The translations under genes were made by a program, and so were the position numbers. The notes beneath the pieces were generated by a model. That model made no database searches. It was given only the letters and a program-made list of their open reading frames with translations, and was not told the origin of the DNA. A stretch of DNA of 64,000 bases from Terricaulis silvestris. GTDB taxonomy: Bacteria; Pseudomonadota; Alphaproteobacteria; Caulobacterales; Aquidulcibacteraceae. The stretch covers positions 3,064,501 to 3,128,500 of the forward strand of contig NZ_CP047045.1 of assembly GCF_009792355.1 (NCBI RefSeq). Direction: 5' to 3'. Shown one piece after another: positions 29,322 through 39,052 of the stretch. Position 1 is the stretch's first letter. The number at the start of each line of letters is the position of its first letter.

Positions 29322-29960
29322 ATGATCACGATTTCAGCCTTCGAATGGGTGCCCGATTTCGCGCAGGGTCAAGTGCGCGATCTCCGCGTGCGCTGGGCGC
29401 TGGAAGAGGCCGGCATTCCCTACCACACGCGACTCGTCAGCCTCGGCGCGGAGCAAAGCAGCGCGGCCTATCGCGCGCTGCAACCGTTCGGCCAAGTGCC
29501 TTACTTTGAAGAAGACGGTTTTGCGCTGTTCGAAAGCGGCGCGATCGTGTTGCACATCAGCGAACGCAGCGAAGCGCTGTTGCCGAAGGACCCCGCCGCA
29601 CGCGCACGCGCCACACAATGGCTGTTCGCCGCGCTGAACTCGATCGAGCCCTGGATCCAACAAGTCGCGTCGATCGACTATTTCTACAAAGACGAGGACT
29701 GGGCCAAGCTCCGCCGCCCCGGCGCGCTTGAGTTTGCGCAACTCCGTTTGACGCAGCTCGCCGATAAACTGGGCGACAAGCCATATCTCGATGGCGACCG
29801 CTTCACCGCTGGCGATCTCATGATGGCGACTGTGCTGCGCATCCTGCCGCCGATCATCACCGACCCGCGCCTCGCCGCCTACGTCGAACGCTGCACGTCA
29901 CGGCCCGCCTTCAAGCGCGCCTACAACGCACAAATGGGCGACTTCAAACAAGCGGCGTGA
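29322..29960 (+). CDS. Glutathione S-transferase family protein
   Basis: A 212-residue GST with an N-terminal thioredoxin-like domain (VRWALEEAGIPYHTRLVSLG, FGQVPYFEEDGFALFESGAI with the cis-Pro VP and ES glutathione-binding pair). A helical C-terminal domain follows with the N-capping motif FTAGDLMMATVL. It conjugates glutathione to electrophiles or reduces disulfides in the cytosol. The ATG at 29322 follows the YCII stop by 13 bases with GGAG upstream, so it is the fourth gene of the arsR operon, suggesting that the operon handles a reactive hydrophobic compound. A long palindromic element begins seven bases after its stop. Confidence 0.9.
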   Translation: MITISAFEWVPDFAQGQVRDLRVRWALEEAGIPYHTRLVSLGAEQSSAAYRALQPFGQVPYFEEDGFALFESGAIVLHISERSEALLPKDPAARARATQWLFAALNSIEPWIQQVASIDYFYKDEDWAKLRRPGALEFAQLRLTQLADKLGDKPYLDGDRFTAGDLMMATVLRILPPIITDPRLAAYVERCTSRPAFKRAYNAQMGDFKQAA

Positions 29961-29966
29961 ATACTC

Positions 29967-30099
29967 CTCGCCCTTGATGGGCGAGGTGGCCGCGAACGCC
30001 AGTTCGCGGACGGAGTGGGTGGCGGCTCAACCGCCCTGGCGCTGTCACCCACTCAGTCATCACGCTTCGCGTGCTGACAGCTCGCCCATCAAGGGCGAG
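29967..30099. repeat. Palindromic intergenic element (133 bp)
   Basis: The outer arms are a perfect 19-bp inverted repeat, CTCGCCCTTGATGGGCGAG (29967-29985) and its complement (30081-30099). Inside are GAGTGGGTG/CACCCACTC plus three small hairpins, including CCGCGAAC-GCCA-GTTCGCGG. The sequence would fold into a multi-branched structure. It has the look of the dispersed extragenic palindromes common in alphaproteobacterial genomes; no ORF. Confidence 0.8.
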
Positions 30100-30162
30100 C
30101 AGGTTTCGAACCAACCACACAGACCGGCCGCTCGCACTGAGCCGCGCCGAACGGAGACTCAC

Positions 30163-30609
30163 ATGCCAGACATTCTTCACGCCGTCGGAATCAAGGCCGC
30201 ACCGAACGCCGTCTTCGACACCCTCACCACACTCAAAGGCCTATCCGGCTGGTGGACATCCGACACGCGCGGCGACGCCAGCGCCGGCGGCACGATTCAA
30301 TTTCGTTTCGGCGAAAAAGCGCGCGTCGATGCCAAAGTACTCGAGCTCAAGCGTGGCGAACTCGTGCTCTGGGAGATCCTCGACGCGCACGCCGATTGGA
30401 TCGGCACTCGGGTCCGCTTCGATCTGAAGCAAGACGGCGCGATCACGCTGGTCATGTTCAAGCACGAAGGCTGGAACAGCCCGACAGACTTCATGCATCA
30501 CTGCAGCACCAAATGGGCGGTCTTCCTGATCAGCCTGAAGGCGTTGCTAGAAGAAGGCGCAGGCTCGCCATTCCCGCACGACGTTCAAATCGTCAGCAAG
30601 GCAGCTTAA
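30163..30609 (+). CDS. SRPBCC (START-like) domain protein
   Basis: A 148-residue helix-grip protein: LHAVGIKAAPNAVFDTLTTL, GLSGWWTSDTRGDASAGGTI, RVRFDLKQDGAITLVMFKHE, and a C-terminal helix CSTKWAVFLISLKALLEEGA. Likely binds a small hydrophobic ligand. The ATG at 30163 has GGAG eight bases upstream. It lies beyond a palindromic element from the arsR operon, so it may be cotranscribed or separately expressed. A hairpin without U-run (30617-30648) follows. Confidence 0.82.
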   Translation: MPDILHAVGIKAAPNAVFDTLTTLKGLSGWWTSDTRGDASAGGTIQFRFGEKARVDAKVLELKRGELVLWEILDAHADWIGTRVRFDLKQDGAITLVMFKHEGWNSPTDFMHHCSTKWAVFLISLKALLEEGAGSPFPHDVQIVSKAA

Positions 30610-30616
30610 CCGCCTT

Positions 30617-30648
30617 GCGCGCGCAGCCCGGCCTCGTGTCGGGCTGCG
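30617..30648. terminator. Convergent hairpin between SRPBCC and GST genes
   Basis: GCGCGCAGCCCG and CGGGCTGCGCGC, a 12-bp perfect stem between two convergent genes, without a clear T-run in either direction. Confidence 0.5.
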
Positions 30649-30654
30649 CGCCTG

Positions 30655-31362
30655 CTACTTCGGCCGCGCGGGACTCTTCAAACCACGCTGAACCGCAGGC
30701 CGAGACAGCGCGCGCTCAAGCCAGGCCGGCACGTTTTTCAGCGTGTCGAACTCAACCAAATCGCGCGCGCCATAATACGTGATCAAATTCCGCACCGGCC
30801 CGATCATCGCGATGTCGACGATCCCGTACTCATCGCCCATGATCCAGTCGCGCCCCTCAAGCCGCGCATCCATCACATCGAGAAGCTTCCGCGACTCCGA
30901 AACGTAACGCTGCAGCGGCCGCTTATCCTCGATCTCGCGGCCTTCGAATTTTAGGAAGTAGCCAACCTGCCCAAACAGCGGCCCCACGCCGGCCATCTGA
31001 AAGAAGAGCCACTGGATCGCCTCGTAGCGCAGCGCCGGATCATCCGGCAGCAAGCGCCCCGCTTTCTCCGCCAAGTACAAAAGGATCGCGCCAGACTCGA
31101 ACAGCGCCAACGGCCGTCCACCCGGCCCATTCGGATCGATGATCGCCGGAATTTTGCCGTACGGATTGAGCGCGAGATACTCCGGCGACTTCTGATCCTT
31201 CTTCCCGAAATCGACGTAGTGCGCTTCGTACGGCAGCTCCAATTCCTCCAACGCAATCGACGCCTTCACGCCGTTCGGCGACGTCAGCGAATAAAGCTGA
31301 ATCCGATCCGGATGCTTCGGCGGCCAACGCGTGGTGATCGGGAAATCGGAGAGGTCAGTCAT
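30655..31362 (-). CDS. Nu-class glutathione transferase (disulfide-bond oxidoreductase, YfcG/YghU-like)
   Basis: A 235-residue GST whose N-terminal motif LYSLTSPNGVKASIALEELE carries the Thr-x-x-Asn pattern of Nu-class enzymes, which use two glutathiones to reduce disulfides instead of a catalytic Cys or Ser. GKIPAIIDPNGPGG has the cis-Pro; ALFESGAILLYLAEKAG completes the thioredoxin-like domain. The C-terminal helical domain follows, with ADIAMI-type capping (GIVDIAMIGPV). Cytosolic, monocistronic, convergent with the SRPBCC gene. Confidence 0.88.
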   Translation of the reverse strand: MTDLSDFPITTRWPPKHPDRIQLYSLTSPNGVKASIALEELELPYEAHYVDFGKKDQKSPEYLALNPYGKIPAIIDPNGPGGRPLALFESGAILLYLAEKAGRLLPDDPALRYEAIQWLFFQMAGVGPLFGQVGYFLKFEGREIEDKRPLQRYVSESRKLLDVMDARLEGRDWIMGDEYGIVDIAMIGPVRNLITYYGARDLVEFDTLKNVPAWLERALSRPAVQRGLKSPARPK

Positions 31363-31386
31363 CAGCCACCGCGTGCATTCCCTTCG

Positions 31387-31809
31387 CTAGATGTAAATAA
31401 CGCTGTCTCCAGCGACATCCTTCCGCACGCGTTCCGCGAAACCCTCAAAGTGAAACACAATGTTGTCGGCGTCGTCACCCAACAGGCGCCCTTCGACCTT
31501 TGTCCAAGCCATAAGGGCAACGCTTTTATCGGGCTCCCCGACAACTAGGACAGGCTGCTCTGTTTGATCGTGCCAAGCATAACGGCCGCCAAAAGTCCGG
31601 CGCGCCACCTCGAGAATGTAACAGCCAAAGCCTTCAATGACACGGCGCTGATCGTCTGCCGACATCTCACCGCGGTTCGCCGCCGCCCACTCCAACATTT
31701 CCTCGACGAGTGAGAGACTCGCTTCAGAAAAATCCAATTCATCGCCTCGGGGGACACTGGCCACGAGATCGTTGGCGATTTCTTCGAAAGACTTTCGCAA
31801 AACTCGCAT
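31387..31809 (-). CDS. Hypothetical protein
   Basis: A 140-residue soluble acidic protein of unrecognised family. The first half is helical (SFEEIANDLVASVPRG, LSLVEEMLEWAAANRGEMSA). The middle GFGCYILEVARRTFGGRYAW resembles a motif found in several uncharacterised immunity-like proteins that begin with helices and end in a beta sheet, but the match is too weak to name. No signal peptide. Starts at ATG 31809 or a GTG three codons earlier; neither has a good ribosome-binding site. It lies between the Nu-class GST gene and the fusA terminator, which reads into its promoter region. Confidence 0.65.
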   Translation of the reverse strand: MRVLRKSFEEIANDLVASVPRGDELDFSEASLSLVEEMLEWAAANRGEMSADDQRRVIEGFGCYILEVARRTFGGRYAWHDQTEQPVLVVGEPDKSVALMAWTKVEGRLLGDDADNIVFHFEGFAERVRKDVAGDSVIYI

Positions 31810-31847
31810 CGCCGACACATGCTATCTGCGTTTCGGCAGGAGGCAAC

Positions 31848-31876
31848 AAAAAGGGCCGCTCTTTCGAGCGGCCCTT
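31848..31876 (-). terminator. Terminator of the rpsL-rpsG-fusA operon
   Basis: Minus strand: AAGGGCCGCTC, loop GAAA, GAGCGGCCCTT, then TTTG. It is 66 bases after the fusA stop, showing that tuf does not follow fusA here. Confidence 0.88.
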
Positions 31877-31941
31877 CAAGCGTTAGCTGTTTCGTTTGTC
31901 CGCGTCGGTCAGCTCGGCGAGCACCGCTCCGTGCGCCAATC

Positions 31942-34023
31942 TTAGGCGCGGAGCTTCGCCAGCACTTCGGCGCTCACCGCCTTGGGGACTTCTTCGTAGT
32001 GATCGAACTCCATCACATAGCTCGCGCGGCCCTGTGAGAACGAGCGCAGCGTGTTGACGTAGCCGAACATGTTCGCCAGCGGGACCATCGCGTTGATGAT
32101 GGTCGCGTTCCCGCGCATGTCTTGGCCTTGGATCATGCCGCGGCGCGAGTTCAGATCGCCGATCACCGAGCCGACATATTCTTCCGGGCTCGTGACTTCG
32201 ACCTTCATGATCGGCTCGAGCAGGCGCGGATCGCCCTTCTCCTTCAGTTCACGGAACGCAGCCTGCGCCGCGATCTGGAACGTCAGCACGTTTGAGTCGA
32301 CGTCGTGGTATTTGCCGTCGATCAACCGCGCCGTCACGTCGATCACCGGGAAGCCGGCCAGCAGGCCGTTTTCCTTGGCCATGTTCAGGCCCTTCTCGAC
32401 GCCGGGAATGTATTCCTTCGGCACGTTTCCGCCGATAATCTTGTTCTCGAATTTGAAGCCCGAGCCTGGTTCGCCCGGCGAGAATTCGATCTTTACTTCC
32501 GCGAACTGGCCTGATCCGCCGGTCTGCTTCTTGTGCGTGTAGGTGATCGTTGTCGCGCGGCCGAGCTTTTCGCGATACGCGACTTGCGGCGCCCCGACGC
32601 TCGCGTCGACCTTGTAGGTGCGGCGCAGGATATCGATTTTGATGTCCAAGTGCAGTTCGCCCATCCCCTTCAGGATGGTCTGACCAGACTCTTGATCGGT
32701 CGATACGCGGAAGGACGGATCTTCGTTGGCGAGCTTCGCAAGTGCTACGCCCAGCTTTTCCTGGTCCGCCTTCGACTTCGGCTCAACCGCGACTTCGATC
32801 ACCGGCTCCGGGAAGATCATGCGCTCGAGGATCACCGGCTTCTGCGGATCGCAGAGCGTGTCGCCGGTGCGCACTTCCTTCAAGCCAGCGAGCGCCACGA
32901 TATCGCCGGCGAATGCTTCCTTGATGTCTTCCCGGTTGTTCGCGTGCATCAGCAGCATGCGGCCAGCGCGCTCTTTCTTGTCGCGCGTCGAGTTCAGCAG
33001 CGCATCGCCGGCATTCAGGATGCCTGAATAGATGCGGCAGAACGTGATCGTGCCAACAAAGGGATCGTCCATGATCTTGAACGCGAGCAGAGCCATCGGC
33101 TCCGTATCGCTCGACGGACGCGTCAGCTCTTTTTCCGGATCGTCCATGTCGACGCCCTTGATCGCCGGGCGATCGAGAGGGTTCGGCAGATAGTCGACGA
33201 CAGCGTCGAGCAGCGGCTGCACGCCCTTGTTCTTGAATGCCGAGCCCAGCAGCATCGGATACCAAGCGGCCTTCAGCACCGCGAGACGGATCAGACGCTT
33301 CAGCGTCGCGATGTCCGGCTCGTTGCCGTCCAGGTACGCGGCCATGACGTCGTCGTCCATTTCGACGGCGGCTTCCACCAAAGCGGCGCGATACTCGATC
33401 GCCTTCTCTTTCAGGTCGTCCGGAATCTCGACGATGTCGAACTTCGCGCCGAGCGCTTCATCTTTCCAGATGACCGCGTTCATCTCGACCAGATCGACCA
33501 AGCCTCTGAAGCCAGACTCGATGCCGATCGGCAGCTGCAGCGGCACCGGGCGCGCGCCCAGGCGCTTCTTGATGTCTTCGACGCACATGTAAAAGTCGGC
33601 GCCGGTCTTATCCATCTTGTTGGCGAAGATGATGCGCGGAACCTTGTACTTGTCGCCTTGGCGCCAAACGGTTTCGGTCTGCGGCTCAACGCCCTGGTTG
33701 CCGTCGAGCACGACGACGGCGCCATCGAGCACGCGCAACGAGCGCTCGACTTCGATGGTGAAGTCGACGTGGCCGGGGGTGTCGATGATGTTCAAGCGCT
33801 TGCCGTTCCAGAACGTCGTCGTCGCAGCCGACGTAATGGTGATGCCGCGCTCTTGCTCTTGCTCCATCCAGTCCATGGTGGCCGCGCCATCGTGGACTTC
33901 GCCGATCTTGTGCGACTTGCCGCTGTAAAACAGAATCCGCTCAGTCGTCGTCGTCTTGCCGGCATCGATGTGAGCCATGATGCCGAAGTTTCGGTAGTCT
34001 TCGATTTTGTACTGACGAGGCAT
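31942..34023 (-). CDS. fusA: Translation elongation factor G
   Basis: A 693-residue GTPase that drives translocation on the ribosome. G1 is [21 protein letters not shown]3 [12 protein letters not shown]4 [13 protein letters not shown]. Domain II includes [15 protein letters not shown], and the C-terminal domain V ends with [20 protein letters not shown]. Length and motifs are standard; the long form with intact G motifs argues for the translocase EF-G rather than the ribosome-recycling or mitochondrial-type paralogue. It follows rpsG by 87 bases in the str operon order. Confidence 0.99.
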   Translation of the reverse strand: MPRQYKIEDYRNFGIMAHIDAGKTTTTERILFYSGKSHKIGEVHDGAATMDWMEQEQERGITITSAATTTFWNGKRLNIIDTPGHVDFTIEVERSLRVLDGAVVVLDGNQGVEPQTETVWRQGDKYKVPRIIFANKMDKTGADFYMCVEDIKKRLGARPVPLQLPIGIESGFRGLVDLVEMNAVIWKDEALGAKFDIVEIPDDLKEKAIEYRAALVEAAVEMDDDVMAAYLDGNEPDIATLKRLIRLAVLKAAWYPMLLGSAFKNKGVQPLLDAVVDYLPNPLDRPAIKGVDMDDPEKELTRPSSDTEPMALLAFKIMDDPFVGTITFCRIYSGILNAGDALLNSTRDKKERAGRMLLMHANNREDIKEAFAGDIVALAGLKEVRTGDTLCDPQKPVILERMIFPEPVIEVAVEPKSKADQEKLGVALAKLANEDPSFRVSTDQESGQTILKGMGELHLDIKIDILRRTYKVDASVGAPQVAYREKLGRATTITYTHKKQTGGSGQFAEVKIEFSPGEPGSGFKFENKIIGGNVPKEYIPGVEKGLNMAKENGLLAGFPVIDVTARLIDGKYHDVDSNVLTFQIAAQAAFRELKEKGDPRLLEPIMKVEVTSPEEYVGSVIGDLNSRRGMIQGQDMRGNATIINAMVPLANMFGYVNTLRSFSQGRASYVMEFDHYEEVPKAVSAEVLAKLRA

Positions 34024-34110
34024 GACAATTCTGTCCGTATGTTCGATCGCCCGGCGTCTTTCGAGGCCGGGTTTATGTCCGGCGTCTAAAGCGCCGGCGA
34101 TCCGTTTGGA

Positions 34111-34581
34111 TTACCAGCGGTAGTGTGAGAATGCGCGGTTGGCTTCGGCCATCCGGTGCGTGTCTTCCCGCTTCTTCACCGCGTTGCCGCGGTTGTTCGA
34201 TGCATCGATGAGCTCGCCGGCGAGACGCTCTTCCATCGTGTTTTCGTTGCGGGCGCGCGCTGCGCCCACCAGCCAGCGGATCGCCAACGCTTGGCGGCGC
34301 TCAGGGCGAACTTCGACCGGAACCTGATAGGTGGCGCCGCCGACGCGGCGTGAACGCACTTCGATCGACGGCGCGACGTTCGACAGCGCGTCGTGAAACG
34401 CTTCGATCGACGGGCGCTTCATCTTTGTTTCGACGGTCTCGAGCGCGCCGTAAACGATCTGTTCGGCAGCGGACTTCTTACCTTCGTACATGACGTAGTT
34501 CATGAACTTCGTCAGGACGAGATCGCCATAAACGGGATCGGGCAGAACTTGGCGCGGCTCGGCGCGGTGACGGCGAGACAT
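34111..34581 (-). CDS. rpsG: 30S ribosomal protein S7
   Basis: A 156-residue S7 that organises the 3' domain of 16S rRNA. It starts [20 protein letters not shown] and includes the [20 protein letters not shown] helix, the [20 protein letters not shown] region and the C-terminal [15 protein letters not shown]. It lies 12 bases after rpsL. In other bacteria S7 regulates the str operon mRNA. Confidence 0.99.
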   Translation of the reverse strand: MSRRHRAEPRQVLPDPVYGDLVLTKFMNYVMYEGKKSAAEQIVYGALETVETKMKRPSIEAFHDALSNVAPSIEVRSRRVGGATYQVPVEVRPERRQALAIRWLVGAARARNENTMEERLAGELIDASNNRGNAVKKREDTHRMAEANRAFSHYRW

Positions 34582-34593
34582 ACTGTGCTTTCC

Positions 34594-34965
34594 TTATTTC
34601 GGTCGTTTGGCGCCATAGAGCGAGCGGCGCTTTCTGCGGTCCTTCACGCCTTGCGTGTCGAGCACGCCGCGCAGGATGTGATAGCGAACGCCCGGCAAAT
34701 CCTTCACGCGGCCGCCACGGATAAGCACAACGCTGTGCTCCTGCAGATTGTGGCCTTCGCCTGGGATGTAGCACACGGCTTCGATACCGGTGGTGAGACG
34801 AACTTTCGCGACTTTACGAAGCGCCGAGTTCGGCTTCTTCGGAGTCGTCGTATAAACGCGGGTGCAAACGCCGCGACGTTGCGGGCTCGACTTGAGCGCC
34901 GGCGATTTGTTGCGCACCGGCTTCGGGTGACGCGGCTTGCGGATCAGTTGGTTGATCGTCGGCAT
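34594..34965 (-). CDS. rpsL: 30S ribosomal protein S12
   Basis: A 123-residue S12 of the decoding centre: [20 protein letters not shown] at the start, [20 protein letters not shown] with the lysine (second Lys of PKKPNS) that is mutated in streptomycin resistance, and [20 protein letters not shown] near the end. The lysine is present, so the sequence indicates a streptomycin-sensitive ribosome. It heads the rpsL-rpsG-fusA unit and is preceded by an unusually long GC-rich leader region. Confidence 0.99.
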   Translation of the reverse strand: MPTINQLIRKPRHPKPVRNKSPALKSSPQRRGVCTRVYTTTPKKPNSALRKVAKVRLTTGIEAVCYIPGEGHNLQEHSVVLIRGGRVKDLPGVRYHILRGVLDTQGVKDRRKRRSLYGAKRPK

Positions 34966-35443
34966 TTCGCTCGTTTCTTGTCCGTACAGTCCAAAATCAA
35001 TTAGCGCGCCTCGCGTCCCTGTCGGGGTCCGCTTGGAAGCGCGCCGAATTCAGTGCCAATCGGCGGGGCCGCGCCAAGTGAGAGCGAGCGGCAACCGTTC
35101 CGAATGAGGCGGGACAAATACGGGCCGCCCCCCCGAACGTCAAGGGGCGGAACGTCGCCGTTCCGCCCCTCTCGGTCGTTAGCGCACCTCTACCGCCAAG
35201 ACGGGCCTCTGGAAGTTGGAGGTCTCCCAGAAGCCCCGCCCGGCGGACGATTTCATCGGGGCCACAGAGGCTTGAACCCCGATGAGAGAGGAGCGCCCCC
35301 GGGCAAGTCCAACCGCGAAGGTCGTCCCCGCCCCGCTCCGGTCCGGCCCTGGAAGCAGCGCGGGTGAGACGCTGCCCCCAAGGCCGAAACCAGGGTCTTG
35401 TTCCACGAGGCGGCGGGCCGGGCAGCCCACCGCCTCGCTTGGC
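34966..35443. other. GC-rich intergenic region upstream of rpsL with many inverted repeats
   Basis: About 480 bases without a convincing gene. Visible structures are a perfect 10-bp hairpin GGGGCGGAAC/GTTCCGCCCC (35144-35169), TCATCGGGG/CCCCGATGA (35253-35285), GCAGCG/CGCTGC nested inside CCCTGG/CCAGGG (about 35345-35395), and CGAGGCGG/CCGCCTCG (35406-35437) just after the receptor stop. The reading frames across it are Arg/Pro-rich and look like frame shadows. It may hold the rpsL promoter and leader and possibly a structured RNA, but I match it to no known RNA family. Confidence 0.4.
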
Positions 35444-38400
35444 CTAGAACCGGGCCCGGGCGCCGATGGTGAAGAAGCGCCCAAGGATGCCAGGCGTGCC
35501 CCAAGACGGGTTGTAGCCAACCGCACCGTACGTCGTCGGATCGTATGCGGGGTCCTCACCCAGCACGTTCTGGACGTTCAGGTAGATCTGAACGGTGTCG
35601 TTCAGATCGTACGCGCCGTGGGCGTCGAGGTAGAACGAGTCGTCCACCTCGCAGACGATGATGGTCTCACCGTCCAGATATGTCGCCGGCGCGCCGGTTC
35701 CAACGCCGCTTGCGCAAGTGTCGTCATCGGCGTCGCCGCCAATGTCTTCGGCGACTGAGAGGTAGCCCTCGGTCCAATACGCGGTGAGCGAGAGCGAGGC
35801 CGGCCCGAACGTGAAGGTGTTCTGCCAGTTCAAGCGCCACTGCGGCGTACCGGAGGCGGCCGTGATGATGTATGGCCCGATCGTGCCGGCATATTCTTGT
35901 TCCGGCACGCCCTCGAACGCCTGCGTGAGGCTTTCGAGATAGGTGGCTTCACCAACCGTGCTCCACTCGACACCGCCCAAGTCGAACGAACCGCTCACTT
36001 GGAAGTCCCAGCCCGTGACTTGTTGCTCGCCGAGGTTCGCGAACGGCGTCTGCACATAGGCGATGCGCAGCGGGCCGGCCGGATTGTTCGGGTTCGGCGT
36101 ATCTTCGATGATGGTGATGCCTGGCGGAATCGGATCGCCTGCATAGTAGGCCGCGATCGCCGCCGAAGCGTCGACAGCGCCGATCACGTTCTCCTTTTCT
36201 ATGCTGAAGTAGTCAGCGGAGAACGCCCAATTGCCGAACGGCCGCACAACCACGCCGAGGTTCATGTTGACGGACTCTTCCGGCTGCAGATCCGGCGTTG
36301 CGATCTGGGAGAGACCCAGGCCGTAAATGCCGCAATAAGCCGGATCGCCACCGTGGTTGGCGTTGCACCAGTCGACGTCAGGCTGCGCCGCGATGAAGCC
36401 GGTGGTCGGATCCGCCGCCGTTTCGCCGAAGCTCGGGATGCGGAAGCCTTCCGAGTACGTTCCGCGGAATGCGAGGAACTCCAACGGCTCAAAACGGAAG
36501 CCAATCTTAGGCGAGAAGTCGCTCGCACCGGTCGAATAGGTGTCATAGCGCCCCGACACGTTGACGTTCAGCTGTTCGAACACCGGCAGATCGAGTTCGA
36601 AGCCGACTGCCTGGGTGTCGCGGGAGCCGGAAGCCCCGAACGGGTTGATGGTCTGGAAGTAACGATTGAGCGTGCCGCCTCTGTCGGAGTTCGCACTCGG
36701 GTTATCCAGCGACTCATACCGTGCCGAGGCCAGTAAGCCGCCTTCCGCCATGCCGCCTGGAAGCTCGAAGAGCTCCGTGGACACAGAAGCCTGGAGTTGC
36801 ACCAACTTGGAGTTCGAACGCTGAACGCTCGTTGGCGACACGAAGTCGCGGATCTCATCGGTGTTCTGGCTTGGATCGACAAAGTTGTAGGTGCCCTGCC
36901 GAATCGCGGCCATCAAGTTCGGGAAGAACAACGATCCTTCCGCCGTCACCTCGAGGTTTTGCTGCATGCCGGTGGCGCCGATGTCGTAGTGATACTCATG
37001 GCCGCCCATCGTGAAGTCGCCGTTGAAGCCGCCAGCCGCGCGGAAAGTTTGCACGAACTGACGGACCGACGCGTCGATGTCGCCGAAGCTGTACCAAATG
37101 CCGACTTCTTGCCCCACTCCCGCGAGTGGGTTGTTCGGGTTTAGAGCCGCGCCCACTTCGCTGCCGTCGCAGACATAGTTGAACGAACCTTGAGGGCAGA
37201 CGAACACCGGCAAGTTGGCCCGAGTTCCTGTCGCAGCATTATCGGTACGCCATTGTGGGCCGAAGATTGGATTGCTCGGCGGAGGCGTACGATTGCGGAT
37301 GTTCGGCGACGCGCCAGGCGTGAAGACGTCGTTCTGATAGTAGGTGCCCATCAGATAGGCTTCATGACTGCCGGCCAGGTTGAACGTGAGCCGCGCCGAC
37401 AACGATGCGCGCGTATCCTCTGGCGAAACCACGCCGAATTCGCGCTGCGGATCGAGCGAACAGACATTGGTGTCCGCCGCGAACCCGACCCCGGCGCCGC
37501 CTGGGATGACGCCGGGCGTCGTATGCTCGTTGCAGCTCGTATCCAGAAGCGAAAAGTCGCCAACGTACTGCGTCCCGTCCCACGCACGGATCATCGCGTT
37601 GGCCGATCCGAAGCCACGCGCGGCGGGCGCCGTGAAGGTGCCGTCGTGCTCAAGGCCCCAGAAGACGCCCGTTGCAATGCAGGTCTCGGTGTCGGCCGGA
37701 TCCAACGCGTTGACGGTGAGACCGCAAATCGACGTCAGGTCGGACGTAGTGGTCGGGAAGAAGTCTGCGTCCCGCGCCCAATAGATATCCTGCCTTTGAT
37801 ACTCAGCGGAGATGTAGAAGTTATAGCCATCCGTCCCGAGGTCGCCATGACCCCAAATGCCGGATAGGTTGAACTGCTCGGCCCCGTCGCCAGCGCCGCG
37901 GAAGGCGATGCTGCTATCGATGCTGGCGCCCTGATACTCTCTGCGCGTGATCATGTTGATGACGCCGGCGATCGCGTCGGCGCCGTAGGTCGACGACGCG
38001 CCGTCCTTCAGCGTTTCAACGCGCGCAATCACGTCCTGCGGGATCGTATTCAAGTCCACGAAGTTCCGCGTGCCGTCGTCGGACAGCGGGAAGTAAGAAA
38101 GCCGCATGCCGTCGACGAGCGTCAGCGTGTTGCTTGAGAGCAAGCCGCGCAACGAGACCGTGGACGCGCCACCCGCGAACGCGCCGTTTGCGGTGAAGCT
38201 GTTCGGCAGCGAACCGCCGGCGTTGCCCGACAGCGTCTGCAGCGCGTCGGCGATCGTGGTTTGGCCACGAGCCGCCATATCGTCAGCGCTCAAAATGCCG
38301 ATCGGATTGATGGAATTTGCGTTGCCGCGTAGAATCGAACCGGTGACGACGATGGTGTCGCCTTCTTCGACCGTCTCTTCTTCCGGCGGTGGTGGTTGTG

Positions 38401-38518
38401 CGTCTTGTGCGTAAGCTGCCGGCGCAAGCGCGAATGCGAATGCACTCACTGAAAGCGCCAAAGCGGCAAGGCGTGCAGAAACTGGCGCGCCGTAGCGCGT
38501 GCGGTCATCATAGAACAT
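35444..38518 (-). CDS. TonB-dependent outer-membrane receptor (long, TonB-dep_Rec with large extracellular loops)
   Basis: A 1024-residue receptor. The signal peptide ends near PAAYAQ. A TonB-box-like GDTIVVTGSILRGN precedes the plug (RGQTTIADALQTLSGNAGGS, VSLRGLLSSNTLTLVDGMRL, DVIARVETLKDGASSTYGAD, AIAGVINMITRREY). The barrel with long loops ends FFTIGARARF, a proper C-terminal Phe. The subfamily with the SINPIGILSADDM type plug is abundant in Caulobacterales and is linked to oligosaccharide or peptide uptake in some members. The ribosome-binding site GGAGG sits in the loop of a small hairpin (38521-38539) immediately before the ATG, which may modulate translation. Confidence 0.95.
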   Translation of the reverse strand: MFYDDRTRYGAPVSARLAALALSVSAFAFALAPAAYAQDAQPPPPEEETVEEGDTIVVTGSILRGNANSINPIGILSADDMAARGQTTIADALQTLSGNAGGSLPNSFTANGAFAGGASTVSLRGLLSSNTLTLVDGMRLSYFPLSDDGTRNFVDLNTIPQDVIARVETLKDGASSTYGADAIAGVINMITRREYQGASIDSSIAFRGAGDGAEQFNLSGIWGHGDLGTDGYNFYISAEYQRQDIYWARDADFFPTTTSDLTSICGLTVNALDPADTETCIATGVFWGLEHDGTFTAPAARGFGSANAMIRAWDGTQYVGDFSLLDTSCNEHTTPGVIPGGAGVGFAADTNVCSLDPQREFGVVSPEDTRASLSARLTFNLAGSHEAYLMGTYYQNDVFTPGASPNIRNRTPPPSNPIFGPQWRTDNAATGTRANLPVFVCPQGSFNYVCDGSEVGAALNPNNPLAGVGQEVGIWYSFGDIDASVRQFVQTFRAAGGFNGDFTMGGHEYHYDIGATGMQQNLEVTAEGSLFFPNLMAAIRQGTYNFVDPSQNTDEIRDFVSPTSVQRSNSKLVQLQASVSTELFELPGGMAEGGLLASARYESLDNPSANSDRGGTLNRYFQTINPFGASGSRDTQAVGFELDLPVFEQLNVNVSGRYDTYSTGASDFSPKIGFRFEPLEFLAFRGTYSEGFRIPSFGETAADPTTGFIAAQPDVDWCNANHGGDPAYCGIYGLGLSQIATPDLQPEESVNMNLGVVVRPFGNWAFSADYFSIEKENVIGAVDASAAIAAYYAGDPIPPGITIIEDTPNPNNPAGPLRIAYVQTPFANLGEQQVTGWDFQVSGSFDLGGVEWSTVGEATYLESLTQAFEGVPEQEYAGTIGPYIITAASGTPQWRLNWQNTFTFGPASLSLTAYWTEGYLSVAEDIGGDADDDTCASGVGTGAPATYLDGETIIVCEVDDSFYLDAHGAYDLNDTVQIYLNVQNVLGEDPAYDPTTYGAVGYNPSWGTPGILGRFFTIGARARF

Positions 38519-39052
38519 GTGGAGCCCTCCTCTGGCTCCCCCGTTCTCCGCAAGTTCGACGTTTCCCCGCGCCGGCCTTACGCCAATCCCTCAATGCACT
38601 GATGCTGCGCGCGTTTCCGATTGCGGCGGAATCAAGAGCCCGTGATGAAGCGCGCCATGCGACGAACGCACCGTCGCCGCGGACGAATGCCGTTCGTCGT
38701 GTTGTACAAGATCACGCGCGCGTGAGGAACGCGTCTGATGCGGCGCGCAAACCAAAACGTTCAGTTGACCTCACGCGGATGAGAGAACGCATCGCAACGC
38801 CGCGCACTCGATCACCGCGCTGTGATTGCCCGGCAGCTCGTCAGCCCCGGCGCCGCGCGCGCACGAGCCCGAACAAGGCGCGGTGACGTAACCGCGTTCA
38901 ACGCCGCGACAGCGCCCTTAGGATGAGCTGGAATGGCGCGTCGCGCACGGAAGGGCTGCGCGGCACACAAAGACAAGCCCGGCGTTCTGCAACGCCGGGC
39001 TTACCTACCGCCAATCCTTTGGCGGCTACATGCTTAGGACTTGCGCCGACGG
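38519..39052. other. Intergenic region between TonB receptor and DUF6491 gene
   Basis: About 530 bases. The receptor-proximal end holds its leader hairpin. The middle (38600-38930) has no ORF with good composition; I see nothing specific in it. The right end holds the terminator of the DUF6491 gene (38975-39002) and a small CCGCCA/TGGCGG stem at 39009-39026. Confidence 0.4.
38975..39002 (-). terminator. Terminator of the DUF6491 gene
   Basis: AAGCCCGGCGTT, loop of four, AACGCCGGGCTT, a 12-bp perfect stem followed on the minus strand by GTCTTTGT. Confidence 0.7.

Noticed and set aside
35053-35367. 104-codon plus-strand frame upstream of rpsL
   Set aside because: Pro/Arg/Gly-rich with no ribosome-binding site and lying over strong inverted repeats; looks non-coding.
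35300-35440. Possible SRP (4.5S) RNA suggested by GGTCCGG...GGAAGCAGC...GAGACGC
   Set aside because: The GGAA tetraloop helix and the spacing of the conserved AGCAG loop are not right, and the flanking stems do not form one long hairpin.
38389-38886. 165-codon plus-strand frame upstream of the second TonB receptor
   Set aside because: Arg/Ala-rich, starts inside the receptor gene on the opposite strand and has no ribosome-binding site.
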